Origin: Chlorokybus atmophyticus
Taxonomy: Eukaryota; Streptophyta; Chlorokybophyceae; Chlorokybales; Chlorokybaceae
Assembly (NCBI GenBank): GCA_009103225.1
Contig: RHPI01000249.1
Location: 278,379 to 342,378 of the forward strand
DNA: 64,000 bases
Direction of reading: 5' to 3'
Notes under the pieces: generated by a model
The model's database searches: none
Told to the model about the DNA's origin: nothing
Seen by the model: only the letters and a program-made list of their open reading frames with translations
In this document: piece after piece, positions 11,191 to 23,803 of the stretch
Position numbering within the stretch: the stretch's first letter is position 1
Layout: the number at the start of each line of letters is the position of its first letter
Program-made: the position numbers and the translations under genes

Positions 11191-11925
11191 ATGCTCTGTG
11201 TGTGTGCACTTGCATACGCATGCTTGCTGACCGCTTCTCTTGTCTATTGTCGTCATGACTCCTGCTAGTTTGTGTGTACAATGATTCAGCAGCGCTAGCC
11301 ACTTGGTTGCGCAGCTGCAGATTGTGCCAGTTTTTGATGTAATTGTAGCAGAATTGTTACTTGCTCGTCTATGTGCCTGTAAAGCGCGCATGTGCGCAAG
11401 CTCGAGCCTGCGTGCGGGATTACACGGAGCCTGCGTCAGCTTGTATGACTGTACGGGTTAGCTTGTATGACTGTACGGGCGCCTCTGTGCATGTGGGAGT
11501 TGCTTATTCCATGGGACTTGAAAGAGACAACATCGTAGCTCCTGAGATATTTGTTGGTGGATCTTTTGTAGGTAGATGTTGAAATGGGTGCATAGCTAGT
11601 CCGCAGCCCAACTGTACAGTGTGCCAGAGTTGGTATTTGCAAATCATTTGCGCATGACACGCTCGTACGCACACACACACGGTTCTGCAAGCTTGTAAGC
11701 TCTCTGACTCGATGAGTTCTAAGGTATCGACTGATAATCACCCACACATAGGCACGTGTGCGCATGCATGCACGCCTTGCGACCCACCCATCCCACACCT
11801 ACACTTGCAATTGCAATGACAGCAAAAGCGCGCATCTTGGAGCCAAGCTTGATAGACTGAACAGACTCGATCAAGTCAACACAAGCTAGCGGCAGTCAAC
11901 TACCTCCGCGACACCAGCAGCGCGC
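11191..11925. other. Intergenic downstream of the lipase gene
   Basis: No gene is recognised. A 22-bp unit (GCTTGTATGACTGTACGGG plus neighbours) is repeated in tandem near 11438-11480. The 3' end of the minus-strand lipase gene lies at the right border. Confidence 0.4.
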
Positions 11926-14900
11926 TCACGTGCAGTGAGTTCCACGTGCAGCGTGCGTTGGACTTGTGATATTGGTTGACTCGCGGCTTTCAGTGGCGGC
12001 CTCGGTGTCCGGTGTCCAGAATTTCAGGAAAGGTGTTGCCGATGACGAAGCGCCTCCTTTCTTCACGTGGGCTTTGCTGTACCATCGCTCCAGCGCTTGC
12101 CGATACCTGCAACAGAAGTTGTCCACATGCGATGTATGTGCAATACCGCGCACAGCATATTCTCTGCATTTTTACATGCTGGCGCACGCGCATGCGCGTG
12201 TCTGTGTCTGTATATATGTGCGTGAGCGCTTGTGCATGCATGAGTGTAGGGCCCTTGAGTAACGAGCGATTGTCACATCTTCACTGCTTGACCTGATGAG
12301 TAAGTGGCATTTTGTTGATGAGCTCGCAAATGTGTGAAGGATGGCGAGGTCGGTCCATGGCGGGTCCAGCAGGAGGTCGCTGTTGTCCGAGTTAAGCAGC
12401 ACCACCTTACCCGCGTGAGCAAACCCAAGTATCATCATCGGCACCTTTGTCACCTGACGAGGGGAAGTCTGACAACTCATGTTGGTTTGTGCTTGTTGTG
12501 CTGTCTTTGGTACTCACCGTGTCACGCACGTGCACCATGCGAAAAACGTTGGGCACGAGCGTGTTGATCCGGTTCGCCAAAGCCTCGTTGCCCACTCTGG
12601 GTGCTCCAAAGGTGTACACGGTCAGCTCCTCTGAAGCACCGCAGCAATGGTAAGTTGGGTTGTTGATTGTTGTAAGCTTTTCAGGTGGTCTATCCGTTCA
12701 CGATCTATTGCACTGACACGTCAGGACTTTGCCACTCCTGTCAGGTACCTGCGAGGACGCCGGCATGTGTGCGCAGGTGATAGGAGCAGAGCATGGCCAG
12801 AGCGCCGCCAAGGCTGCGTGCAGGAAGCCAGTGGGCCACATGGATGGCAATGTTCAACAACAATAACAACAACAACAATTACCTGTGGCCGGTCACAAGC
12901 ACGGGCAGCCCTGTGATGCGTCGCTCGTTTTCAACCACACTCAATATCTGAAGAGAGAGAGTTCAAGCACGCCATGCTCTCTAGCCTACTGACAGCACTC
13001 CATGAGAGTGTGTAACAGTTCCCAGTACCTGCGCGGCAATGCTTTGATAGGCGGCGCAGAATCCCGCGTGCACTTTCATGCCTTCCTGCAGCGTCACCCT
13101 CCTGCCCCAAGTCTCCAACACCTGCGCACATGTTGTGCTGTCAGACATAGTGTCAATGAGTTATCGTCGCAAGACACTACCAGATATGGTCTTGTGACTT
13201 GTTTTTGCTAAGCTAGGACCAAACCAAAACTGAAGGAAGGGGTTGTCGGTTTGCGTTTGTGATGCTGTTTGTACAAAGCTCAATGCCTTGTACTCTTGTA
13301 CTGTACCCGTCAATTAAAGGTCAGCTTTGCTGCATGACGACTCGAAGTGGTGACTCCATAAGGATCAGTTACACAATAGTATCGCTGCGCTAACGTGCTC
13401 TGGGTCATGCTGTACATGAAGACACACGGGCGCACACACCCACCTCTGCTGTGCCAGCTATAGTGTTGCTAATCTGCTCTGCTGTCTGTCCAACAGCACT
13501 CTGCACCGCATTGCCATCGCCGGGTGTTGCATCGCCACGGTCATCATTGTCACGCATGTCTACAGCCACTTGACCGCCGTTCACACCCTGCGGCCGCTCC
13601 GTCGGAAAGTTTACCAGCGCAAAGTGGGCATCTGTCTGCGCATTTAGCAGACTCGCCGTGCCACGAAAGGACACAACAAGCCTGCGTCTGGAGAAACAGT
13701 CAAAAATTTGAGCGTAAGTTTGGACGTGAGTGTAGGTGTGGGTGTGGGTGTGGGTGTACGTGTCAGGGCGAGTGCGTTTTGCCTACTCTGATTTCACAAT
13801 GACTGCATGTGTGTCGGTTGCCTTGTCTTCTGCTTCAGCGATGAGTGTGTAGGGTTCACTCTCGACAGAGTGTCCTTGCAGCAGTTGGCTGTGCATCACG
13901 GGACCGGAGCGGTATGCTAGCTTTGTGAAGTTGAAAGCGAGGACGCTAAAGACAACAATATAATCAGCAACATGCCAATGTAAGATGATGCACACATGCG
14001 CATGCACGTGCATTTCTGCGTAATCGTGCCTGCTTGTGGATTCTGTGTCACGCGTGCGAGCACGTCTAGTGAACAGCGCATATTGTGACATACCAGGTCT
14101 CAAGGCAGAACTGCAGGTTCTTTGGAGGCCAAGTCTCTTGCAGGGAGTAAGACACCATCTGCGTGTGCTCTAGATCGTATGCCCAGTCGAAATCTGGGTT
14201 GCACCTGCCAACGCTTGCAAGTTGACACAGCGTGTCGTACGTACTTACTGTATATGGTTTCCTTGCTTGCCAATGCATACATAGACCCGATGCATACCTG
14301 AACCATCCGCATACGGGCCGTCCGTGGGCATCGGCAGGCAGGTGTATCAACACCTGATAGCCGGAGTGCATGGTGTGGATGCTATTGTTCTCAACACCGT
14401 GCGCAAGACGTGTGCATTACACCCGTGGCGTGTGCATGTGTGCGTGTGCAGCTGCATGTCCGTACACATGTTCGTGTGTATGTGTACATGTGTGTCCGGC
14501 ATGCACCTGGACGAACAGCCAGGCGACGGTGAGGAACGACAGCCCGAGCAGGAGATACGGCGGCCCTTCAAAGTAGCCGAAGCGCGGCGGGTGCGTCCCG
14601 GGAACCAGAAACGTGTCCAGCGGCACTGCCAACAACGCAACCACCGCCAGCAACACTATCGCCGCCCACAAGCCCCCCGTCATTATCTGTCATTAGTGAT
14701 TGTGTTGGATGAGAGCGTGTGCGCGAGTATTTAAAGAATGCAATGCGATATTGTGCGTGTGCATGTGCGCGTGTGCGTGTGAGAGAAGGGTCATGGCTTA
14801 CTGCAAAGAGGCTGTAAGAGAGGACTTTGACGCGGTTGTAGGGCACGTTGCGGAGGCGTCGTCGGGTTTTGATGGAGTTCCACAGCACCAAAGAGAGAGC

Positions 14901-16874
14901 AGCGCAGTCAAGGGCGAGCATGACGAATGACACAACCACCTTGCTGATGACGCCCTTGTCGCCAATATTGTGCGCCAGCACCCGTATTGCCGGCACTATG
15001 TACCTGTACACAGAGCGCGTGAGTGTGCGTGCGTTTGCAGTGCACGCATGCGCGTGTGTGTGTGCACGCGCGCACGCATGCACTTGCTGCTATAAGATGA
15101 GCATCACCAAGTACTAGCATAGTACGTGGTGATGCTGACCTAATAGCAACTTATATGATTGTTTATTGTTGTTGTTGGCGTACACGATAGGGATGCCACC
15201 GGTGTCCACGTCTGCTGCCGCCCCGAGCGCCACCCGCACGATGTAGTAAACAATCCCGAAGAGCAGCATTGGTAAGAGGAAGGGGCACATGCGGACAGGG
15301 GGCGCGGGCGGCAAGCTCCTCTGCAGGGAAGACTGAACCAACCTGATGGTTGGAAACAGGATTGTGAGTCGCGTTGGTTGATGGTTAACTGGTTGTGTAA
15401 CCTGTTTGCGAGCACGCAGGCGCTGACTGCTGAGCTATAGGGCCATTTGTTGCATGTGTGTGTGTGTACGTGCACCCCTTCGTGGGTGTGCACATGTGTA
15501 CAACACTTCTGCTGCTGTTTGTGTACCCTTGGCGTGACCGACTGGCAAACAAGATTGGGGCACACCAACATGCCGTTCATACACTGCCTGCCTATTCATC
15601 TTACCAGTACACGTAGAAGAGTGCCAGAGGCAGGGGCTTGGCCACCTCACCTACACGGGATTCAGTCGGAGATTGGCCTTGAAACCCTTTTGTGACAGCC
15701 AGCGCAATCACCACTGCCAGTAAGCTGACAAACATTGCCAGCAGCAGCGCCAATACTACCACCTGCAGGGAGACGGGACGCGTGTGTTGAGTAGGCAAGG
15801 GTAACACAGGCACATGTGTGTGCACACACGCGTGTACTCACTACATGAGGCTCGCGCGCATGCGCACGCACTCGTGTGCTCAATTACACACTCACAGACA
15901 CGCTCACATTCTCACTCGCTCTTCATTTCTCACTGTCGCACACTTACTGACGCACACTCACGCTGCCCCCCTGCACACGCGCGTGCACTCATGCGTGGCA
16001 CGCGCCCACGGCCACGCACTCAATGAGTGTGGCACACAGACACATGCGTGCAGCATGCAGGTGGTTGGGGCAAGCACTCTCACACCTGCTCGACTGTGCG
16101 CTCGCTTTTGGGCAGCCGGAAAATGCGCAGAGTCGCAGTAACAAGCACTAGGAATATAAACGCGTCATGCGCCAGCGTAATGGCAACCTGTGTAGGGTTT
16201 AGGGTTTTATTATGTCTGTGTCCATGTCAATCAAGGTTGTCAACTGTAATGGTGAAAGCCAGCGCACGACTTACCGTTGTTATGACGGCGGACTGTGGCA
16301 AGCTGTCGTTTCGCATTCTCCATGCGTTGTGGCTCATGATGATGGCAAAGACCTCATACCCAGTGGCCAGCAATATGCACAGCAGGACCACCAGGCGGAT
16401 TGTATTCACCTCAGCCTGTATGTAAGCAGAGTAGTGTGATGTGTGTGTACAGCCCTGTATGTGCGTTTGTGTTGACAGAACAAAGCCAACCCAACGCAAC
16501 ACATCTACCAGATTACACAAATGAGGCAGACCCTACTACGCCATATGTGTGTGTGAAGTTTCTTGTTGCCAGAGCAATTGTGGCACACATCATGTAAGAA
16601 TGCAGTATGTATTTTGAAGTATGCTTTCTTACACTTGACAGCACTTCCAGCAGCAGCTTTGGCCTGGTGGGCGTCTGAGCGCTCACACAGGAGTCGGAAG
16701 AGGCCTCCGCAGAGTACAAGTCACCTGTCAAGGAGCAGATTGTGTACGTTGCTAACGCATAGCTAAATTAGCCCACATTTGCTGAAGACTTTGCCCTAAT
16801 TCTCGCCCCTCACCCTTGCCCTCGTCCTTGTCCTGCTGCTGGTCGCCCTGGTTGTCCCCGCCAGTGTCCTCCAT
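11926..16874 (-). CDS. Multi-pass membrane protein with class-3 lipase domain (DAG-lipase-like)
   Basis: Eighteen exons join in phase to 780 residues: 16874-16814, 16724-16633, 16415-16275, 16187-16086, 15762-15605, 15342-15184, 15003-14802, 14686-14507, 14353-14298, 14204-14094, 13945-13787, 13687-13444, 13121-13029, 12947-12883, 12813-12749, 12630-12518, 12453-12293, 12106-11926. The N-terminal half has about seven hydrophobic segments (near residues 57-77, 106-122, 133-157, 203-225, 258-280, 309-330, 346-366). The C-terminal half is a lipase_3 domain: SFRGT (480-484), nucleophile elbow GHSLGG (Ser608), YTFGAPRVGN, Asp666 in VRDT, and a likely catalytic His717 before LLIRYRQAL. Class-3 lipases hydrolyse acylglycerols; animal DAG lipases pair four membrane segments with this domain, so seven is unusual. 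Ser608's codon is split by an intron. I do not recognise the membrane half. Stop is TGA. Confidence 0.88.
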
Positions 16875-17093
16875 GCTCTCCTACTCGTGCTGCTCAGGAG
16901 GGAGGCTCGGGGGGCAGCGCACGTGTGTATATATGCGTGCACCTTGACCCTGCCGCCGCTGCCGCCACCGCTGCAGGAGCATGCAGCATGTTGACATCAG
17001 CTGTGACAGCAGCTGTCATGCCTAGCGTGCATGCATCCATGCGTGCTGGGCTCTGCTTTGTTCCCTTTGCGACAAGGGCCTGTGGCCTGCATT
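16875..17093. promoter_or_regulatory. Upstream region of the membrane lipase gene
   Basis: This holds the presumed promoter, because the ATG at 16874 is the first in the conserved MEDTGGDNQGDQQQ exon, which is also present in the paralogous copy at 46115. No box could be assigned. Confidence 0.3.
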
Positions 17094-17505
17094 CACATTA
17101 TACCACCGCAACGTCAGTGACGTTAGCTGTAGTAAATGACTACTAGTCATAGACATCCTAGGCTGGGCAAACCAATGGACTAGAGTGAAGACTCCATTGG
17201 AGAGTCGCCACATCAAGTATTTGATAACGATGATGCTAGCACATTAAGATTAATTTGATTTACTGTGTATTGTTAATTTTAACCAGCCGTGCATGCACAT
17301 TATACCACTGCATTACCCGCAACGTCAGTGACTTTAACTGTAGTCAATAACTACTAGTTATAGCCTTTTTAGCTGGGCAAACCACTGGACGAGAGTAAAG
17401 ACTCCACCAGAGAGGCGCAACAAGTGTTTAATAACGATGATGCTAGTACATCAAGATTGATTTGGTTTGCTGTTTATTGTATATATTAATCAACCATGCA
17501 TGCAA
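17094..17505. repeat. Two tandem copies of a roughly 202-bp unit
   Basis: CACATTATACCAC recurs at 17094 and 17296, and the two units stay alignable to their ends (CGCAACGTCAGTGAC, AGCTGGGCAAACCA, AACGATGATGCTAG). Divergence of perhaps 15-20 percent suggests an old duplication. No coding or RNA feature is recognised. Confidence 0.7.
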
Positions 17506-18640
17506 ATACTGGGCGCTGTGAAGGCAGACGCTCTTTTTATATCCAATTGCAAGCGCTTGTCTGTTGACTGCGTTATCTATCCCTTAACATAATGCTGCGG
17601 CACGTAAGGTGTAACTTCAGGTACATCATCATGTATATGGTTCGGCTTTAAGTGTTTTCTTGCCTATGATGGCGTCTTTTGCTACCGTAGCCCAATGGTT
17701 TAGATTCTTGATTATTGCACAAGGTCTGCATTTTGCACGCCGTATTTAAAAAGTGGAAGTAAACATGTTGATTATAATCATTCATAATGCTATATGCTTG
17801 ATGATATATGAAATATGCTACTCGATCAGCATATACAATCTTATGCTCGTTATTGGCTATTCTTGTGTACTTATACCATATAAGCATAATGCTATTATAT
17901 AAAATGCTAGCTCAGCATCAACAATTGAAAGATGACAAAAGCAATGAGGTCTCAGAAGGCTTGTATACTGCATTGACACATGGAGAATGAAACGTTTAAG
18001 GGTTTACATAAGAGTCCCATTTGCTTGTGGTTGATGAATATAACAAAAATTGTACGTTATGTTATATCGATGCAATAATATGTACATCTTGCTAATTTTA
18101 AAAAATTGGCGGATATAAGTCCACCTTGGCAAACATAACATCATATAATATATAATGAGATGATGTTACTGTATGCATGGGCGTTATGCGCTTACGGGTT
18201 TGCCATGAATACAACTTGTAAATCATAATAACATTTTTGCTACATTATAAGTTCATGTCTACGACATTTGTCACTATCAACCTGCGTTACATTTGACATA
18301 TGCTACATCATGTTGCAAAAGTGAATTTCATAAAATCATTGATTTATTATCACATGTGTCAAATCAATGCATGTAGCTACGCCATCGACATGAATTAGCG
18401 CGATATAGTCTATATTACCAAGTTCATCACAACATTTATTACATGAGCAGTTCACATGCTATGCGCATTGGCATATATTATTATTATGTATACTTGAAAC
18501 TTTGTTTAGACTATTAGTAATGTTTGATGATAACTTCCAACATTTGTGCAAGCGACACATGTCTTAAGATAGATCTTGCTAGTGAAATGGATGGTTCTCA
18601 CACATTGTACTTGGGGTTGAGAGTTTTAAATTTCAACGCT
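17506..18640. other. AT-rich intergenic DNA
   Basis: Long AT-rich stretch with no open frame of note and no recognised RNA gene. Composition differs sharply from the GC-rich block that follows. Confidence 0.5.
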
Positions 18641-19260
18641 TTACGATGCCCCCTCAAGTTGAGTTGTGTGGTAGCTGCACCGTCCCTAATAGGTCCTCAA
18701 GCTCCGGTTCGGGTCCCACAATCAAGGCCCCAAAAAGATAGAGACCCAGCACGCGCATAAGTGAATCTGGGCCCGCCGGCTGGTTGGATCCGAACCCAGG
18801 CACGCGGCGATATTCAAGAGGGGGGACCTGGCTCCTGGGTCCTGAGAGGGAGAGCTCGTAGGCCTGCAAGCCTACCCGCAGGCGCGGCACAGATCTTTAC
18901 GGCAGCCTCAATCGATTCGCTACCGTTAACAGGGCCACCACTGGTGCTGCATCAGCACCGTTGCTGATCGGTTTATGATTAAAAGTGATTCACAACAAGA
19001 TGAACCGACGCTTCTCTGCGCGCCGCCTACTACGCGGGACAGCCTTTTGGGCACTAGAATCAAATGGATGCATGTCCCTAAACCAACTGCCTGGGGTCCC
19101 TGCCCTGACAAGGCAATCGAGTGCGGGTCCCCCTACCGGTCGGACCTAGTACCGAAGCGACGGCAACAGCATCGTTGGCCAGCGAAGCAAGTGGCAGCTG
19201 CCAGTCCTGGACCCGGCCCCTAGAAGGACCCGGGTCCGCGGGTCCAATTTTGTGTAACCA
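18641..19260. other. GC-rich island of unknown origin
   Basis: Composition switches abruptly to GC-rich, with repeated GGGTCC/GGACCC words (for example near 18712, 18838, 19130, 19215 and 19230). The self-complementary word set looks like a structured non-coding insert. No gene, transposase or LTR pair was recognised. Confidence 0.45.
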
Positions 19261-19747
19261 GGCGACTCGGCGTCAGGCTGCAAAAGCGCACTGGTAAACT
19301 TCAATAACGACGCAATCATCACAGCCCCTCCGCACGCCTCAAGGACCCGCTCAGTCCTGGCTTCACATAGGACTCATGCTGTGCACTTCAACAAGCATTC
19401 TTTATTCTTAACAAGGGAGGAAAACGTTCGGATTATGTGAGCAAGGTCCCGTCTTGGGGGGGATTGTTATACCGGCGCGCACGGCGGTCTAATTCCGAGG
19501 TGAATTTGAAGTACGATGAGCCGCGATCTGTCGCTGCTTGAGGGCTGAACGAAAAAGCGGGACACGGATGGGCCACGCAGGAGGAGGCGGAGGAGGAAGA
19601 GTAGGAGCAGGAGAAGGAGCAGAGGGAGAAGAAGTTGAAGGAGGCGCAGGAGCAGGTGCAGAAGCAGGAGGACGAGGTGGAACAGAGCTTGAGGGAGGTG
19701 GAGGAGGCGGCGGCGGCGTTGCTGGTGTCCTTGAAGAGGGGGACAGC
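19261..19747. other. Upstream region of the amidohydrolase gene
   Basis: Contains GAG/GGA-rich repeats (19575-19740) that encode a Gly/Glu-rich frame running in phase into the amidohydrolase from an ATG at 19538. This may be a low-complexity N-terminus or 5' untranslated sequence. Confidence 0.4.
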
Positions 19748-22700
19748 ATGGTTAACAGCATCGTCCTGCACAACTGTCACGTTATAGACACAGAGTCTAG
19801 CACCGTCCTGGAAAACAGAGAGGTAATACCCAGAGCAAGTGTGGTCTAACTTACCTCTGGTCTAGCCTGCCCTGGCTTGCCCTTGCAGCTTTGTACTCTT
19901 TACTATAAACTTGGGTCGTACCATATTTGTGGAAGGCCACGACTGTTAGGTGTGTGTGTGTGTGGTTGTGCGTTTCTGTTCATGAGAATTGTGTCTGCAT
20001 ATAGTTGTACATTTTATATATCTGCATGTGGTTACGGACGTATCGTGTGTGTGTGTGTTTTAAGAAAGGGGGGGAGAGGGGGACAACGCTATGCGTGAGC
20101 GCATGCATGCATGAGTGTGTGGGTGCGCTCATATGTGCGTACATGCATGTGCGCCTGTATACTTATGCTCAACAACTGTAACCACGTTCAGATTGTCATA
20201 CACGGCTCCCGCATCGTGTCGGTTCACCACACCTCCACATCCGCACACCCCTCCTCACCCTCGCTTTCAACGGTGTCCCGGATCGGCTTCAGTCTCGGTC
20301 CTGATGGAGGTGGAGGAGGAGGTGGAGGTGGAGGAAGTAGTGGTGTGCCACACCCACCCACAACCTCAGGCAACGTACAGGGAAGCACGGTCCAGCACAT
20401 AGATGTGGGGGGGAGATATGTCATGCCGGGACTCTGCGATGCACACGTTCACGTCACAGGCAAGTGGGATGCGCGTGCATGCGTGCGTGTGTGTGTGCAT
20501 GGGCCGTGTACGCGTGTGCACACACATGCGTGTGCCTGAGCCTGTGTGTGCTCGCACACATGCATGCGTGGGTTGGAGCGGGTGCACGCGCGGGTGCCTG
20601 TTAGTGCGTGACCTTGTGTGCGTGTGTGTCCACACGCGTGCGCAAGTAGTGTGGGGCAAAAGAAAAGGGAGNTTTAGTGTCAGATTTGATAAAATGTGAT
20701 CACTATCTCGTTAGGTACCTTACGATAGGTATCTTTCGATAGGCACCTTATTGATAGGTACTTTATCTGAGCTGTGATTGGCTCACGCAAGATTTCCTAA
20801 CTACCTATCGGTAGGGTCGATATTCAGTTGTGAGTTAATTATCGAGAGGGGGCATTGTTTCTATGTGGGTATGCGTGCATGTGTGACTGCAAGCATGTTT
20901 CAGCGATGCCAACACATGCCCTCTTATCAGCCTCTACGGCGGACTTGGCGTCGATGTCGTCGATCCCCCCGAGCCTGCTGGCGGCGCGCGCAGCCAAGGT
21001 GCTTGCGGGGATGCTGCTGAGGGGATTCACAACCGTGCGAGACTGCGGCGGCGCAGACTGGGGACTCGCACAAGCGGTCGAAGATGGAAGCTTCATAGGT
21101 GAACATTGGGATGCTATGCACATGTGGCTGGGTGGGTGGGTGGGTGGGGGTGCACGTATGTGAGTATGTGTGCGCGCGCACACACACGCACACATACTCA
21201 CATATGCACACACACGCACTTGCACGCACACACACGCGCGCAGGCACGCATGCACATACACGAACTGACTGACCTGAAACTGTCACTGAGATTTTATAAC
21301 CTGTGGCAACCAAGGAGCTAAGGAACGCAGCACCATTGACGTGAGCTTAAGCGAGTTGGGGACTTAGTCTGCGTTGTGTTGTTGTTGCTGCTCAGGGCCT
21401 AGGATACTTTACTGTGGTCACGCGTTGTCTCAAACGGGTGGGCACGGGGACTTCCGTTCCCGCGGGGATGCGCGCGAGCCCTACTGTTGTGGTGCCGGGG
21501 CTGCCACCAACACAACAATAGGTACATGTGGTTGTGTGCTAGGTTTGTTGTCTGTCCGTGTGCTTAAACTATTGTATGCGTGTGCGCAGGTCGCGTGTGC
21601 GATGGCGTGGATGAGGTGCGCAAGGCAGCGCGGGATGAGCTGAGGAAAGGCGCCCACCACATCAAAGTCATGGCCAGCGGCGGGGTGGCCAGCCCCACCG
21701 ATAGGCTAGAAAACGTTCAGGTGAGTGGTGTAATAGCAAGCCCACTCTTACAGGTGTATGTCTGTGTGTGTGTGCACATGTGCGTACGTGGGTGTGTGGG
21801 TATGTGGTTGCGGGTGTGTATGTGTGCATGCGCGCACATATGCAAACGCTGGCACAACACGTGTACCAACCCTCTAACCGCGTCGCATGTGCTCGTCCCA
21901 GTTTGCGGAGGATGAGTTGAGAGCATTGGTTGAGGTGGCTGAGAGTTCGGGTGCGTACGTAAGCGCGCACGCGTACACGCCGGCGGCGATATCGCGCGCG
22001 GTGCGGTGCGGCGCGCGCTCCATCGAGCACGGCAACATGCTCGATGAGGCCACAGCCGACCTCATGCGCAACCGCGGGGTCTTCCTCGTCCCCACACTCG
22101 TCACTTACGACAGGTCAACCAAACACTCTTATGATCTCACGTCTGTGAGTGTATGTGCGCGCGTGTATGCATGTACGTGTGTGTGTGTCTGCGCGCGCAC
22201 GCGCGCATGTGCATACGTGTGTTCGTGCGTGTGCACCTGTGTGAGCATGTGTGCTTGTAGTCACAGGGCTATGGTCATGGTGATATGCATGTTGTGTTCA
22301 TGTCGTAGGAAACACGGCAGGTTGGCAAAGGAGGGCGCGGCGTGCGGGTTGCCGTTGCCGCTGGTGGCGAAGGTGGGCAACCTGTTGGAGACGGGGCTGG
22401 CGGCATTGAAGTTGGCTCACCAGGCGGGCGTAAGGATCTGCTACGGGAGCGATCTGCTGGGAGACATGCACAAGCACCAGCTGCATGAGATGCTGCTCAG
22501 GAGCTACGTGCAGAACTCACCCTCCATAATCAGCGCACTCACCACCAACTGCGCAGCACTGTTCGGGCTTGAGGTACAAGTGTTCTGCATGGACATGCGT
22601 GCGCGTGTGCTTGTGCATGTACGTGCACATTCGGGGCGTGTATGCATGTCTCTGTGGGTTTGCGCGTGTGCGCGCGCTCGAGTGTGTGCAAAGGTGTCAC

Positions 22701-22907
22701 TAGATGCTCATGTGCATCTGTCAACGCGTCGTTGTGTGTTCATGTGTGTAGGGTGAGCTTGGAGTTGTGCGCGAGGGTGCGCTTGCCGATCTCCTGGTTG
22801 TCGACAAGAACCCCCTCAGCAACATCACCGTCCTGACCGACCCCTCCAACCTGCGCCTCATCATGAAGGCCGGTGTGACATTCCGAAATACCCTCCCACC
22901 CGCATAG
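19748..22907 (+). CDS. Imidazolonepropionase-like metal-dependent amidohydrolase
   Basis: Eight exons (19748-19822, 20192-20459, 20931-21098, 21396-21521, 21590-21720, 21902-22113, 22309-22573, 22752-22907) join in phase to 466 residues. It fits the amidohydrolase family that includes bacterial Sgx9260-type dipeptidases and imidazolonepropionase relatives. Metal ligands visible are HVH (His110, His112), Lys238 in [10 protein letters not shown] (the residue carboxylated in this family), His279 in HAYT, His299 in IEHGN and Asp375 in [18 protein letters not shown] is a family signature. A Gly-rich insert interrupts the N-terminal beta domain (about residues 60-75). The substrate cannot be read from sequence; a dipeptide or cyclic amide is likely. 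Intron 2 uses a GC donor (AG|GCAAGT) and contains a piece of LTR. An in-frame ATG at 19538 would add 70 low-complexity residues. Stop is TAG. Confidence 0.92.
20673..20849. repeat. 177-bp LTR fragment inside an amidohydrolase intron
   Basis: Identical by eye to 32681-32857, an internal part of the LTR of chromovirus D. It starts right after an N (20672) and has neither LTR terminus. It is either an assembly artefact or a truncated insertion. Confidence 0.85.
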
Positions 22908-23803
22908 CATTTACTTTTCTGGTGACGGAACCAGATTGTTGGCATCCATTCTTTGCTCCTGATTTCCCCTTGCACAAGGGGATGCTCTCCTCCCTCCCTC
23001 CCAACACATTGCGTTGCTGTTGGTTTTGCATCACTGGTGTGTGTGCATATTTGGCATTAGGTAGGTTAGCACCAGTTGGCACACACCTGCAGCGGTGCAT
23101 ACCTCTCTTGAGGTGTTGCATTGGTACAGTTGGGGTCACCCAATCTGGGTGTCATTAGATGCCACAACACAGTTGTGAGCAGCAGATCAGTTGTTGTCTA
23201 TGTTGTTCTTGAGACAGCGAGCGCTTCGGTCTAGAACGCAACACTTCACAGTGCATTTTTGTACTTACAAGTGATTGTACATTTACTTTGTGGTATTCAT
23301 AAAGATTTCTTGCTGAGTCTTGTTGTTGGTTGGTACAGCGGCTAAGTCATGCATTATACTCGTGATAGTCAGTGTCACAGCCTTGTGTGTGTATGAAGAT
23401 TCAGGACATATTGAACACACTTTAAACGTGTTCAGCACCAGCTTGCTTGAACACATGGCACACAGCACTTCACATACCCTACACACACCTCAAGCAGACC
23501 ACCTCCAACCACCTTGTGTGGGAGCTAATATTGGCACAAGAAAGATTTTGCACTGCACCTTATGAAGCGCATCTAAGCGCAGAGGCCTGTAATGATGGTG
23601 AAAAGGGGCTCGTTATTTCGTATGCCTGGTTATACAATCTTGGTATGCACAAATGCGACAACAATACTTGTAGTAGCAGGAGTGCAGCATAGGCCATCTT
23701 CCCATTACACTATGTCTTGCTCCCTGAATTTTTTGGGAAGTGTTATTGCAAGGCGTGCATCCTCGCCAACTTCCAAGACATGAATAATCACTGTTGCTTT
23801 GAA
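22908..23803. other. Intergenic between amidohydrolase and BTB gene 3' ends
   Basis: The two genes converge here. No independent gene is recognised. The minus-strand stretch 23803-23690 still aligns with the C-terminal coding sequence of the BTB copy at 60.8 kb, so the ancestral BTB frame may have extended past the present stop. Confidence 0.5.

Noticed and set aside
18641-18730. tRNA or Pol III promoter
   Set aside because: GGTTCGGGTCC resembles a B box but no A box or cloverleaf fits at the right distance.
19489-19773. Proline-rich minus-strand frame
   Set aside because: It is the complement of the GAG/GGA repeats before the amidohydrolase and shows no domain.
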